Made by a program: the position numbers and the translations under genes
Part shown: piece by piece, positions 33,894 to 42,565 of the stretch
Layout of the letters: each line of letters opens with the position of its first letter
Position numbering within the stretch: the first letter of the stretch is position 1
Notes under the pieces: model-generated
What the model saw: only the letters and a program-made list of their open reading frames with translations
Databases searched by the model: none
Told to the model about the DNA's origin: nothing
DNA from: Rhizobium viscosum
Lineage (GTDB): Bacteria; Pseudomonadota; Alphaproteobacteria; Rhizobiales; Rhizobiaceae
Length of the DNA: 64,000 nt
NCBI RefSeq assembly: GCF_014873945.1
Contig: NZ_JADBEC010000001.1
Span: forward strand, 2,807,001-2,871,000
Direction: 5' to 3'

Positions 33894-34802
33894 ATGATCG
33901 AAAACACTCAGCTCGACCGTATCAAGAATGAAATCGCCGACAGCTTCGACGAGGAGCTGGAAATGCAGATGGAGGAGGACCGGCTCGACGAGCTGGTCGC
34001 CGAGGGCATGTCCGGCGAAGCGGAACAGACGCTCGAGCGCAAACTCTATTTCCGCGAGCTCTTCCGCCTGCAGCATGAGCTGGTTCGCCTTCAGGACTGG
34101 GTCCAGTACAAGAAGCTGAAGGTGGTCGTGCTTTTCGAGGGCCGCGATTCCGCCGGCAAGGGTGGCGCAATCAAGCGCGTGACCCAACGCCTCAATCCGC
34201 GCGTCTGCCGCGTCGTGGCGCTGCCGGCGCCGACCGAACGCGAGCGGAACCAGTGGTATTTCCAGCGCTACACGTCGCATCTGCCGTCGGCGGGCGAGAT
34301 GGTGCTCTTCGACCGCAGTTGGTACAACCGTGCCGGCGTCGAGCGGGTCATGGGCTTCTGCACGAAGGACGAGCTGGAAGAGTTCTTCCGCTCCGTGCCG
34401 GAATTCGAGCGCATGCTGGTCCGCTCCGGTATCATCCTCATCAAGTACTGGTTCTCGATCACCGATGAGGAGCAGGAGTTCCGCTTCAACATGCGCATCC
34501 ACGATCCGCTGAAGCAGTGGAAGCTCTCGCCGATGGACCTGCAGAGCCGCGTCCATTGGGAGGAATATACCAAGGCCAAGGAAGAAATGCTCGCCCGCAC
34601 CCATATTGAGGAAGCGCCGTGGTGGGTCGTTCAGGCCGTCGACAAGAAACGCGCGCGCCTCAATTGCATCGCCCATCTGCTCGGCCAGATCCCGTATGAG
34701 GACGTTCCGAAGGAAGGGATCGTGCTGCCGGATCGCGTGCGTCACGATGACTACCATCGCACCCCGGTTCCGCCGGAAATGTATGTTCCCGAAGTCTACT
34801 GA
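33894..34802 (+). CDS. ppk2: Polyphosphate kinase 2
   Basis: A 302-residue single-domain PPK2 that interconverts nucleoside di- and triphosphates with polyphosphate. Walker A reads FEGRDSAGKGG, Walker B FDRSWYNRAG, and the lid region has PRVCRVVALPAPTERER. Its N-terminal helix is acidic (DEELEMQMEEDRLDEL). GGGAG before the ATG at 33894 favours it over the upstream start at 33876. It is monocistronic, with a hairpin and a repeat behind it. No link to the neighbouring transporters is apparent. Confidence 0.92.
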   Translation: MIENTQLDRIKNEIADSFDEELEMQMEEDRLDELVAEGMSGEAEQTLERKLYFRELFRLQHELVRLQDWVQYKKLKVVVLFEGRDSAGKGGAIKRVTQRLNPRVCRVVALPAPTERERNQWYFQRYTSHLPSAGEMVLFDRSWYNRAGVERVMGFCTKDELEEFFRSVPEFERMLVRSGIILIKYWFSITDEEQEFRFNMRIHDPLKQWKLSPMDLQSRVHWEEYTKAKEEMLARTHIEEAPWWVVQAVDKKRARLNCIAHLLGQIPYEDVPKEGIVLPDRVRHDDYHRTPVPPEMYVPEVY

Positions 34803-34810
34803 TTGAAATG

Positions 34811-34840
34811 GCTGCGGCCGGTTTCCGGCAGCAGCGCCTT
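34811..34840 (+). terminator. Terminator after ppk2
   Basis: GCTGC-G-GCCGG and CCGGC-A-GCAGC pair around TTT with one mismatch, followed by GCCTTTTC. It lies 8 bases after the ppk2 stop. Confidence 0.65.
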
Positions 34841-34844
34841 TTCA

Positions 34845-34884
34845 GCATGTCGCGCAAAACCGATTCAAGCGTTGCGCGACATGC
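34845..34884. repeat. Rhizobium-type short palindromic repeat
   Basis: GCATGTCGCGCAA and its exact complement TTGCGCGACATGC are separated by 14 bases, between the convergent ppk2 and permease genes. Palindromes with this TGTCGCGCAAAA type of arm are common between genes in Rhizobium genomes; I state that from general knowledge. It may also end transcription from both sides. Confidence 0.7.
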
Positions 34885-34885
34885 C

Positions 34886-35728
34886 TCAATGCGCCGATTG
34901 CTGCTTGGCGCGGGCGACGATCTGGGTCGGATTGACGAATTGCAGCGCGATGATGAGCCAGAAGAGCGTCGTCACCATATAGATCACCGCCATCGCATCG
35001 ATTGATTGGCTGGCTCGTACGCCGGATGCGAAGACCGCGTAATAAAGAGAGACAACAAGCGTCTGGGTCTGCGGTCCGGCGATGAGGAAGGTCAGCTCGA
35101 ACATCGCGAGCGTGCGCACCAGAACGAGCAGAAGTGCTGCCAGCATGCCGGGCAGCAGGAGCGGCAGCAGAATGCGGATAAAGAGGCTGGTGGTGCCGGC
35201 ACCGAAGACACGGGCGGCGGCCTCGATGCGCGGATCGATCTGCTCGATGAACGGGATCATGACGAGCACGACGAAGGGGAAAGACGGCACGAGGTTGATC
35301 AGCACGACGCCCCAGAAGGTGCCGCCGAGCCCGAGCTGGTAGAGCACTGTTGCCAGCGGAATGCCGTAGGTCAGCGGTGGGATCAGCAGCGGCAGCAGGA
35401 AGAGCAGAATGATGGCGCGCTTGCCCGGGAAATCGCGCCGCGCCAGAGCATAGGCTGTCAATACGCCCAGAATGCCCGAGATGATGACGACGACAAAGGC
35501 CATCTCGAAGGTAACGATGACGACGCTGGATAGCTGGAATTCGCTCCAGGCGCTGAAATACCAACGATCCGTCCAGCCGCGCGGCAGCCATGTGCCGAGC
35601 CAGCGTGTGGCGAAAGAGTTGACGATCACGGCCGCGATGACCGCAAGCAGGTTGAGGACAAAGAGGGTCGCGAGCGCCCAGACGGCGATGCGCCAGATCT
35701 TCGAGGTAAGGCCCTGGTCACGGATCAT
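34886..35728 (-). CDS. PotC-type ABC transporter permease
   Basis: A 280-residue permease with about six helices and the EAA-type loop (EAAARVFGAGTTSLFIRILLP) that docks on the ATPase. It belongs to the spermidine/putrescine-iron-phosphonate group. It follows the PotB-like gene by 3 bases. The operon is SBP, ATPase, PotB, PotC. Confidence 0.87.
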   Translation of the reverse strand: MIRDQGLTSKIWRIAVWALATLFVLNLLAVIAAVIVNSFATRWLGTWLPRGWTDRWYFSAWSEFQLSSVVIVTFEMAFVVVIISGILGVLTAYALARRDFPGKRAIILLFLLPLLIPPLTYGIPLATVLYQLGLGGTFWGVVLINLVPSFPFVVLVMIPFIEQIDPRIEAAARVFGAGTTSLFIRILLPLLLPGMLAALLLVLVRTLAMFELTFLIAGPQTQTLVVSLYYAVFASGVRASQSIDAMAVIYMVTTLFWLIIALQFVNPTQIVARAKQQSAH

Positions 35729-35731
35729 GGC

Positions 35732-36616
35732 TTAGCCTTTCGTGCCGCCGGCCGGGCCGCGGTAGAAGAAGGAACGCGCGCCGAGGACGGCGACGACAAC
35801 AATAAGCTCGACGCCACCCATGATAATGGCGATCGCCGTGCCGTAGGAATGATCATATTGCTCGAAAGCGGCTTGATAGGCTGCAATCGAGATGACGCGC
35901 GTCGGACCAGCCGGCGCGCCGAGCAGGACGGCGGACGGGAAGACGGCAAAGGCCTGCACGAAGGAAAGGCAGAAGGTCACGGCGAGGCCGGGCACCAGGA
36001 GCGGCAGGAACACGCGCGTAAAGCGCTGGCGCGCATTGGCGCCGAGCGTGGCGGCAGCCTGCTCGATCGCCGGGTCGATGCCTGTGATATAGGACAACGT
36101 CAGCAGGAAGGCGAAGGGGAAGCCGGTAATCAGCAGCGAGGCGAAGACACCCCAGTAGTTGTTGGTGAGCTTGACCGGTGAATCCAGGATGCCGAACAGG
36201 ATGAGCGTCTCGTTGAACCAGCCGCGCGGGCCGAGAAAGGTCAGCAGACCATCGGCGACGAAGACAGTACCGAGCGTAATCGGCAGTACGAGGATTGTCG
36301 TCAGTAGCCGCTGTCGCCGCATCAGTCGGACGCGAAACGCAACCGGGACTGCGAAGGCCAGGTTGACGATCGTGACCGGCAAGGCAAGCCACATCGTATT
36401 GGCGATCGTGCCGTACTGGAACTGGTCCGAGAAGAACTTCGCGTAATTTTCGTACCAAACGCCGCCATCCTTCGGCATCAGTGAATCCGCAACGCCGTAG
36501 ACGAAGGGGTAGATGAAGAGGGCGATCATGAAGATCAGGCCTGGCAGCACCAGCAATGTCGTGCCATCAAGGCCCTGAGCGGCAAGCCGGGTTTTCAGTG
36601 AGGGACCGCCATTCAT
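35732..36616 (-). CDS. PotB-type ABC transporter permease
   Basis: A 294-residue permease with six predicted helices. The EAA loop reads EQAAATLGANARQRFTRVFLP. Its ATG overlaps the ATPase stop as ATGA. It is the partner of the downstream PotC-like permease. Confidence 0.87.
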   Translation of the reverse strand: MNGGPSLKTRLAAQGLDGTTLLVLPGLIFMIALFIYPFVYGVADSLMPKDGGVWYENYAKFFSDQFQYGTIANTMWLALPVTIVNLAFAVPVAFRVRLMRRQRLLTTILVLPITLGTVFVADGLLTFLGPRGWFNETLILFGILDSPVKLTNNYWGVFASLLITGFPFAFLLTLSYITGIDPAIEQAAATLGANARQRFTRVFLPLLVPGLAVTFCLSFVQAFAVFPSAVLLGAPAGPTRVISIAAYQAAFEQYDHSYGTAIAIIMGGVELIVVVAVLGARSFFYRGPAGGTKG

Positions 36617-37722
36617 GCTGGCGCCCCTTTGAAGACCAGCGAACGGCCCGCGACGGGCTGCAGAGTGGTGGCAGAGCCGCGCGGCAACGCATCATCGGAG
36701 CGGAAATACAGCTCCGATCCGTCCGCCGAACGGGCCATACCGAAGAAGGCACGCCCGCGATATTCGGTGTTCGCGACAATGACGGGAATGCCGCTGTCGT
36801 CGGTGGTCGCAACGAGATCTTCAGGACGCACGGAGAGCACTGCGGCATCGCCGACCTTCAATGTGTCGCGCATCGTGCCGGTCAGCCGCGCGCCAGCGGC
36901 TTCGATTTCGGCCTCGGTGCCGGAGATGGAGACGACGCGGCCGGGAATGCGGGTGCGGAAACCCATGAAATCGGCGACGTTGAGGTTGACCGGGCGCTGG
37001 TAGAGATCCTGTGGCGTGCCGATCTGCTGGATATGACCCTGGCTCATGACAACGATGCGGTCGGCAAGCGACAGGGCTTCGTCCTGGTCATGCGTGACAT
37101 AGATGGTCGTCGAGCCGATCTGGTCGTGGATACCGCGGATTTCGGCGCGCATTTCCAGGCGCAGCTTGGCGTCGAGGTTGGAGAGCGGCTCGTCCATCAA
37201 TACGATCGGCGGGCGGATGACGATTGCGCGGGCAATCGCCACGCGCTGTTGCTGGCCGCCGGAGAGCTGGCCGGGCAGCTTGTCCGCCTGACTTTCCAGG
37301 CGCACGAGCGCCAGCGCATCGATGATGCGCTTGTCGGCTTCGGCACCGCGAATGCCCTGCATGGCAAGGCCGAAACCGACATTCTTGCGAACGCTCATGT
37401 GCGGGAAGAGGGCGTAACTTTGAAAGACCATGCCGAAGCCGCGCTTTTCCGGCTCCAACTGGTCGATGCGATTGCCGCCGAGGCGGATTTCGCCGCCGGA
37501 TAGGCCAAGCAGGCCGGCAATGCAGTTCAGCGCGGTGGATTTTCCGCAGCCGGAGGGGCCGAGAAGTGCGATGAATTCGCCGGGTTCGATCGTGAGGTCG
37601 ATGCCATCAAGGGCGTTATAGGCGCCGAAAGATCGCCTGATGCCATCGAGCTCAAGGCGCGCATTCTTCCGCGATGACGCTGTTGCTGCGTTTTGAACCG
37701 GCAAAGTCAATGCAATCTCCAT
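36613..37722 (-). CDS. PotA-type ABC transporter ATPase
   Basis: A 369-residue ATPase with Walker A GPSGCGKST, signature LSGGQQQRVA, Walker B VLMDEPLSNLD and a C-terminal TOBE domain (about residues 285-365) for regulation. The ATG at 37722 lacks a clear ribosome site; a TTG five codons later has GGAG 6 bases before it and is an alternative. It is the second gene of the transporter operon, after a hairpin. Confidence 0.88.
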   Translation of the reverse strand: MEIALTLPVQNAATASSRKNARLELDGIRRSFGAYNALDGIDLTIEPGEFIALLGPSGCGKSTALNCIAGLLGLSGGEIRLGGNRIDQLEPEKRGFGMVFQSYALFPHMSVRKNVGFGLAMQGIRGAEADKRIIDALALVRLESQADKLPGQLSGGQQQRVAIARAIVIRPPIVLMDEPLSNLDAKLRLEMRAEIRGIHDQIGSTTIYVTHDQDEALSLADRIVVMSQGHIQQIGTPQDLYQRPVNLNVADFMGFRTRIPGRVVSISGTEAEIEAAGARLTGTMRDTLKVGDAAVLSVRPEDLVATTDDSGIPVIVANTEYRGRAFFGMARSADGSELYFRSDDALPRGSATTLQPVAGRSLVFKGAPA

Positions 37723-37749
37723 TTATCGGCAACCATGGCCGTTAGAAAT

Positions 37750-37774
37750 CCGGCGCCGAGATACCCGGCGCCGG
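37750..37774 (-). other. Intergenic hairpin after the PotD-like gene
   Basis: CCGGCGCCG and CGGCGCCGG form a 9-base stem with a 7-base loop in the gap between binding-protein and ATPase genes. There is no T-run. The arrangement parallels the hairpins at 32347 and 52809. Confidence 0.6.
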
Positions 37775-37794
37775 CTCATTTCAATCACCGATAA

Positions 37795-38970
37795 TCAGCC
37801 CTTCTTGGCGCCGATCTTCTCGTCCCAGATGCGGAAAGCCTGGACGAGCTGCTTGGGCTCGAGCGGCACTTCCAGCGGGCTGCCGGCGATCCAGTCGGCA
37901 TATTCCGGCCGGCCGAATTCCTTGATGATTTCCTGGCTTTCTGCAGGCGCCATCTCGAGCGTGACATCCTTTACCGCCGGGCCTGGGTAGAAGTAGCCTG
38001 CATCATAGGCGATTGCTTGCTGTTGCGGCTGATAGATGAAGTTCAGGACGTCGAGCAGAACGCCAACCTTCTCGTCGGAAACGCCTTTCGGGATCGCCGC
38101 ATAGTGAGCGTCGGTGACCCAGTGGAAGCCTTCGAGCTTGCCGACCTTGGCTTCCTCGGGAACGATGCCGAGCGCGCGCGGGTTGATGTCCCAGCCGGTG
38201 GTGGTGGCGACGATGTCACGCGTGCCTTCGCCGAGTTCCTTGAAGACCACTGCGGTGCCGGTCGGGTAATATTCGATGTTCTCACCGAGAGCGGCCAGAT
38301 ATTCCCAGGTCTTGGCCCAGCCATTGACCGGGTCGCGCGGATTGCTGTCGCCGAGCAGGTATGGCAGGCCCATCAGCAGCGTGCGGCCCGGGCCGGAATT
38401 GGCGGGGCGTGCATAGAGGAACTTGTTCTTGTTCTGCTTCGTCCAGTCGAGCAGCTCCTGCGCCGTCTTCGGCGGGGTCGCCACCTTGTCCGGCATATAT
38501 TCGATCAGCGGGCCGGACGGGTAATAGGTGATGACGACGCCCTGGTCCTTGGCGAGTGCCTGCATCTTGAAAGCCTGCGGCAGCAGGATGCTTTCAAGAT
38601 TGGGAAGGGCGGATTTCTTGCTGGACAGGTCGACCCAGAGACCCTGGTCGACACCGGCCGAAAGCGCGTCCGTGCCTGTTAGCACGAGATCGATATCGAC
38701 CTTGCCGGCAGCCTGCTGGGCCTGGATCTTGGCCGGCAGTTCCGGAGCGGGGGCTTTGGTGAAGGAAAAGCTGGCGACGAATTCAGGCTTGGCCTTGGCG
38801 TAGTTCTCGAACATGCCCTGCGTCAGCGCCAGGTTGCCCGCGACGTCGACGATAGTGATGGTGACCGGGTTTGCCGGCGCCTTGGCCTGTGCGAAAGCGC
38901 GAAGCGGCAACATTCCGGCGGCGGCGACGCCGGCAGCTCCGCCGACGAAGGTTCTGCGTGTAATCTTCAT
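37795..38970 (-). CDS. Tat-exported substrate-binding protein (PotD/iron-binding type)
   Basis: A 391-residue type II periplasmic binding protein. The N-terminus KITRRTFVGGAAG carries a twin-arginine motif and ends with an AFAQA cleavage site. The mature part has the ITIVDVAGNLALTQGMFENY start and a DLVLTGTDAL hinge like PotD/AfuA proteins. It is divergent from the GntR gene at 39176. The gene beyond that GntR encodes mannonate dehydratase, so the ligand may be a hexuronate or oligo-uronate. A polyamine or phosphonate ligand is the alternative by homology. Confidence 0.84.
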   Translation of the reverse strand: MKITRRTFVGGAAGVAAAGMLPLRAFAQAKAPANPVTITIVDVAGNLALTQGMFENYAKAKPEFVASFSFTKAPAPELPAKIQAQQAAGKVDIDLVLTGTDALSAGVDQGLWVDLSSKKSALPNLESILLPQAFKMQALAKDQGVVITYYPSGPLIEYMPDKVATPPKTAQELLDWTKQNKNKFLYARPANSGPGRTLLMGLPYLLGDSNPRDPVNGWAKTWEYLAALGENIEYYPTGTAVVFKELGEGTRDIVATTTGWDINPRALGIVPEEAKVGKLEGFHWVTDAHYAAIPKGVSDEKVGVLLDVLNFIYQPQQQAIAYDAGYFYPGPAVKDVTLEMAPAESQEIIKEFGRPEYADWIAGSPLEVPLEPKQLVQAFRIWDEKIGAKKG

Positions 38971-39167
38971 TTTATTCCTCCTCCTTTGCGGCGGTGCCGG
39001 CTTTTGCCCCGAGCCCCACCCGTTTGCATCGCAATGCACGTCCAATGCTTCGATGCGCCGGTTTTCCGACAGCATCAAATGCTCGCAGCTCGAAGCTTTT
39101 CCTCCGGGTGCAATGCCATGCCGCCGTTCTCCTCCGCGGCATATCTTGGCAACAGGATTCAATTGAT

Positions 39168-39177
39168 ATACTAGTAT
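39168..39177. promoter_or_regulatory. Palindrome ATACTAGTAT at the GntR start
   Basis: A perfect 10-bp palindrome overlapping the first possible ATG (39176) of the GntR gene, in the divergent gap with the transporter operon. Occupation would block the gntR start and perhaps both promoters. It differs from the ATGTATACAT operator. Confidence 0.5.
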
Positions 39178-39931
39178 GCACGAAAGTGTCAACGTCCCGA
39201 GACCATGCATGCGGCAGGCTTCCGACCCTGAAATCCTTGCCTTTCCGGCGTCCCAAGACGCAGCCGGAAAGATCCGCCGCGTGACGACGGCCGCCGCTAT
39301 CCACGGGCGGCTGCACGCCGATATCGTCTCTCTCAGGATCCCGCCCGGTACGGTGCTGCAGGAAAAGCGGATCGCCGAGGATTTCGGTGTGAGCCGAACG
39401 CCCGTGCGCGAGGCGCTGCTGAGGCTGTCCGAGGGCGGGCTCGTCGATATCTATCCGCAATCGGGCACGGTGGTTTCCAGAGTGCCGGTCTCGGCCATTC
39501 CGGAGGCGGTCGTCGTGCGCAAGGCGCTTGAGGGGACGACGGTCGAGATGGCCGCCGGTATCGCGACGGAGGCCGATATTGCGCGGCTGGATGCGATCAT
39601 CGCCCGGCAGAAGACGCATGCAGCCCTCGGCAATGCTTCGAGCTTTCATGAAGAAGACGAGGCCTTTCACGAGGCGATCACGCAGATTGCCGGCTATCCC
39701 GGCATCTGGACCATTCTGAAGACGGTGAAGGTGCAGATCGACCGGGCGCGGCGTCTGACGTTGCCGGTGCTCGGGCGCATGGACAATGTCGTGCACGAGC
39801 ATATGGTGATCCGCGACGCCATTGCTGCGCATGATATCGCGGCGGCGCGCGAGGCGATGGTTCATCACCTAAGCGCCGTCATACCCGATGTGGCGGAACT
39901 GCGCTCGCAGTTCCCCGACTATTTCTGCTGA
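39176..39931 (+). CDS. GntR-family regulator, FCD subfamily (UxuR-like)
   Basis: A 251-residue FCD-type GntR regulator. The winged helix spans about residues 38-105, with GVSRTPVREALLRLSEGGLV, and the FCD domain shows DEAFHEAITQIAG and NVVHEHMVIRDAI as metal/effector ligands. The start is uncertain. ATG 39176 has no ribosome site and overlaps a palindrome, and ATG 39209 is only slightly better. It is followed after 45 bases by uxuA and faces a transporter operon, so it probably senses a uronate-derived ligand. Confidence 0.84.
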   Translation: MHESVNVPRPCMRQASDPEILAFPASQDAAGKIRRVTTAAAIHGRLHADIVSLRIPPGTVLQEKRIAEDFGVSRTPVREALLRLSEGGLVDIYPQSGTVVSRVPVSAIPEAVVVRKALEGTTVEMAAGIATEADIARLDAIIARQKTHAALGNASSFHEEDEAFHEAITQIAGYPGIWTILKTVKVQIDRARRLTLPVLGRMDNVVHEHMVIRDAIAAHDIAAAREAMVHHLSAVIPDVAELRSQFPDYFC

Positions 39932-39976
39932 CGGCGAAACGACAAAACGCGGGATACAAAAGGAGAGAAAGACGAG

Positions 39977-41164
39977 ATGCGGCAAGGTTGGAGATGGTTC
40001 GGGCCGGAGGCGCCGGTCACGCTAGACGAGGTGCGCCAGACGGGTGCGACGAACATCGTTTCGTCGCTACATCAGGTGCCGATCGGCCGTGCCTGGACCG
40101 AGACGGAAGTACGCGAACGCCAGGCGCTAATCGAAACCACGCCGGCAGGCCGCTCGCAACTGACCTGGAGTGTCGTGGAAAGCATTCCGATCCCCGATGC
40201 CGTCAAGCGCAGGGGTGCTCAGGCGAAGGCAGAGATCGAGGCCTGGATTGCCAGCCTCGAGGCCGTGGCCGCCTGCGGTATCCCGATCGTCTGCTACAAT
40301 TTCATGCCCGTCGTCGACTGGACGCGCACCGATCTCGATTACGTGACGCCGACCGGTGCTACCGCCATGCGCTTCGATCACGAGCGTTTTGCAGCCTTCG
40401 AATTGTTCGTTCTGCAGCGGCCGAGCGCTGCCGCCGAATATTCCGACGAAGACAAGGCGCGGGCGAAGGTTGTCTACGAAAGCATGACGGAAGCGGAGAT
40501 TGCCGAGCTTACCCGCATCATCACCTCGGCTCTGCCCGGTTCGACGACCGAACCGCTCACCATTCCAGCGTTCCGCGAAAAGCTTATCGCCTATGAGGGC
40601 ATAGACGCGAAGAAACTTCGCCAGCATCTCGTCGAATTCCTCGAAGCCGTCGTTCCCGTCGCGGAAGCGCGCGGCGTGAAGCTGACGCTGCATCCAGACG
40701 ACCCGCCGCGCTCGCTCTTCGGCCTGCCGCGCATCGCTTCGACGGCAGAGGATTATGCGGCGCTTTTCGATGCCGTGCCGGCGGCCGCCAACGGCATGTG
40801 CTACTGCACCGGTAGCCTCGGCGTGCGCGCCGACAACGATCTGCCGGCGATTGCGCGACGCTTCGCCTCGCGCATCTATTTCGCCCATCTTCGCGCCACG
40901 ACCCGCGAGGGCGACGGCCGTACCTTCCACGAAAGCGCGCATCTTGAAGGCGACGTGAACATGGTTTCCGTGCTGAAGGAACTGGTGGCCGAAGACCGTC
41001 GCCGCAGCGCCGACCAGTCGATTGTCTTCCGCTCGGACCACGGCCACCGCATGCTCGACGACTTGCAGAAGAATGTCACACCCGGCTATCCGGCAATCGG
41101 CCGTCTTCGCGGCCTTGCCGAGCTGCGCGGCATTCTGCACGCACTCGACGCGCCGCCGACCTGA
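39977..41164 (+). CDS. uxuA: Mannonate dehydratase
   Basis: A 395-residue UxuA that dehydrates D-mannonate to 2-keto-3-deoxygluconate in glucuronate breakdown. Typical segments are the N-terminal WRWFGPEAPVTLDEVRQTG, GATNIVSSLHQVP, VCYNFMPVVDWTRTDL and LHPDDPP, with the metal-binding CTGSLG and FRSDHGHRM regions near the end. AGGAGAG precedes the ATG. It lies in an apparent operon with the GntR regulator. Uronate isomerase and fructuronate reductase genes are not in this window. Confidence 0.92.
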   Translation: MRQGWRWFGPEAPVTLDEVRQTGATNIVSSLHQVPIGRAWTETEVRERQALIETTPAGRSQLTWSVVESIPIPDAVKRRGAQAKAEIEAWIASLEAVAACGIPIVCYNFMPVVDWTRTDLDYVTPTGATAMRFDHERFAAFELFVLQRPSAAAEYSDEDKARAKVVYESMTEAEIAELTRIITSALPGSTTEPLTIPAFREKLIAYEGIDAKKLRQHLVEFLEAVVPVAEARGVKLTLHPDDPPRSLFGLPRIASTAEDYAALFDAVPAAANGMCYCTGSLGVRADNDLPAIARRFASRIYFAHLRATTREGDGRTFHESAHLEGDVNMVSVLKELVAEDRRRSADQSIVFRSDHGHRMLDDLQKNVTPGYPAIGRLRGLAELRGILHALDAPPT

Positions 41165-41181
41165 TTTTTCTGTTTGCAAGT

Positions 41182-41218
41182 AATTCCAGCAAAACCGCTG
41201 CGCACTTTTGCTGGAATT
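41182..41218. repeat. Rhizobium-type palindromic repeat / convergent terminator
   Basis: AATTCCAGCAAAA and TTTTGCTGGAATT are exact complements separated by 11 bases, in the 57-base gap between convergent genes. Elements with GGAATT arms and a CCGCTGCGCAC-like centre recur in rhizobial genomes, by general knowledge. The A/T-rich inner stem could also terminate transcription. Confidence 0.7.
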
Positions 41219-41221
41219 GCT

Positions 41222-41632
41222 TTAGTTCCTGTTTGCCGCCGAAAGCTGCTTCAGCGCTTCGACGGCCCGTTCGGCGTCGCCGGCCGGCACGAAAATGTGG
41301 TCGTGGTAATAGGCCGCGACCACGTTGGCGCCGATGCCGACTTCCGTTAACGCTTGGGAGAAGGCGGCAGTCAGGCCTACGGCTTCAAGCGAGGAATGCA
41401 CTTTCAGCGTGATCTGTCGCAGGGGCGTGCTTGCCTGCAGGCCGGCTTTGTCTGCCGTATCCTGGCGCAGAATGAGCGTAAGCCCTTCCTTTTCGTGAAA
41501 GAGGGCGAGCGGGCGAAGATTGAGGTAGTCTTCCGGCTGCGAGGCCGGCACGGTGCAATAGACGAATTCGCCCGCTACCAATTCCGGCTCCATCGTCGCG
41601 AGAAGAACTGAGAGGTCGGTAATGCCTGTCAT
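41222..41632 (-). CDS. ACT-domain protein
   Basis: A 136-residue protein of two ACT-like halves (DUF2241/ACT_7 type). ALFHEKEGLTLIL lies in the first half, and HSSLEAVGLTAAFSQALTEVG followed by VVAAYYHDHIFVPAGDAERA in the second. These small ligand-binding proteins are often linked to amino acids; the role here is unknown. It lies between uxuA and the broken GntR gene. Confidence 0.8.
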   Translation of the reverse strand: MTGITDLSVLLATMEPELVAGEFVYCTVPASQPEDYLNLRPLALFHEKEGLTLILRQDTADKAGLQASTPLRQITLKVHSSLEAVGLTAAFSQALTEVGIGANVVAAYYHDHIFVPAGDAERAVEALKQLSAANRN

Positions 41633-41653
41633 GCCGTTTTTCCCTGACGTCCC

Positions 41654-42411
41654 TTACTGTGAATAAATCTTCTCCAGCACCGAAAGACCGGTGGCATGGT
41701 TGGATCGGATGAGCGCGGCTGCGAGCGTCGGATCGCGATCCTCATAGGCACGGCACAGTCGTTCGTGATCCTCGTAGGATTTCTGCAGGCGGCCGGGCTG
41801 GGATAGACCTATACGGCGCAAGCGAAGTGTTCTGAGAAGCAGGGAATCGACGATTTTCTTGACCGTGCGATTACCGGCGAGTTCGGTGTTGCGTTCGTGA
41901 AAGTCGATATTTGCCCAGAAATAGGCGTTCACGTCGCCGGCCTTGCTTGCGGTTTCCATGACCTGCATGATCGGCTGGAGGGTGCGGATATCGTCCAGCG
42001 ACATGTCACGCGCAATATCGCCGGCGATCAGTTCCAGCAGATTGGCGCGGACGCGGTAGATATCGCGAATTTCCTTGATCGAAAGACTAGCGACGCGCGG
42101 GCGACGCCGCGGCGGGATTTCGACGAGCCCTTCCTTTTCCAGGAGCATCAGGGCTTCGCGGATAGGCGTCCGGCTGGGCTGGTCTTGTAGCGTCGTGCAA
42201 GTTCGACGGAGTTCAGATCATCGCCCGGTTTGCGAATGTCCTCGATGATCTCGGCCGCCACTTCGCGGGCGATGGTGGAAACAAGCGACGGCCTGTCATG
42301 CTGTTCGGTGACGAGACGCGCGGCAACCGCCTCGGCACGCTGGCGCGAGTCGATATGCGGTGGATCGTCCACGGCGTGGACTATATCGGCAGGCGTGTAT
42401 TCGCCAGACAA
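41654..42411 (-). pseudogene. Frameshifted GntR-family regulator (5-bp tandem duplication in the HTH)
   Basis: Two adjoining open frames together make one GntR/FCD regulator of about 250 residues. The upstream part (42411 down) holds the first HTH helices to LARRYKTS and then runs into a stop. The downstream part begins at MLLEKEGLV and carries the complete FCD domain. At the junction GCTGG is repeated exactly in tandem (42173-42182). Removing one copy restores TSRTPIREALMLLEKEG, the expected recognition helix. So a 5-bp duplication inactivates the gene as read. It could be recent mutation, a reversible slippage switch or a sequencing error. Confidence 0.85.
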
Positions 42412-42565
42412 GAAAACTCCTGAGAAATATCCTTCTCACCAGGAACTTAGCATGTTCTGTCGACAACGGGAATAAGAGCGCGGATATTTACCCTGCATGC
42501 GTAGGTTGAATCATGCGGAACAGCTTGAGGCGCTTGAAACCGGGGAATTTCAGGCCTGCAGACCT

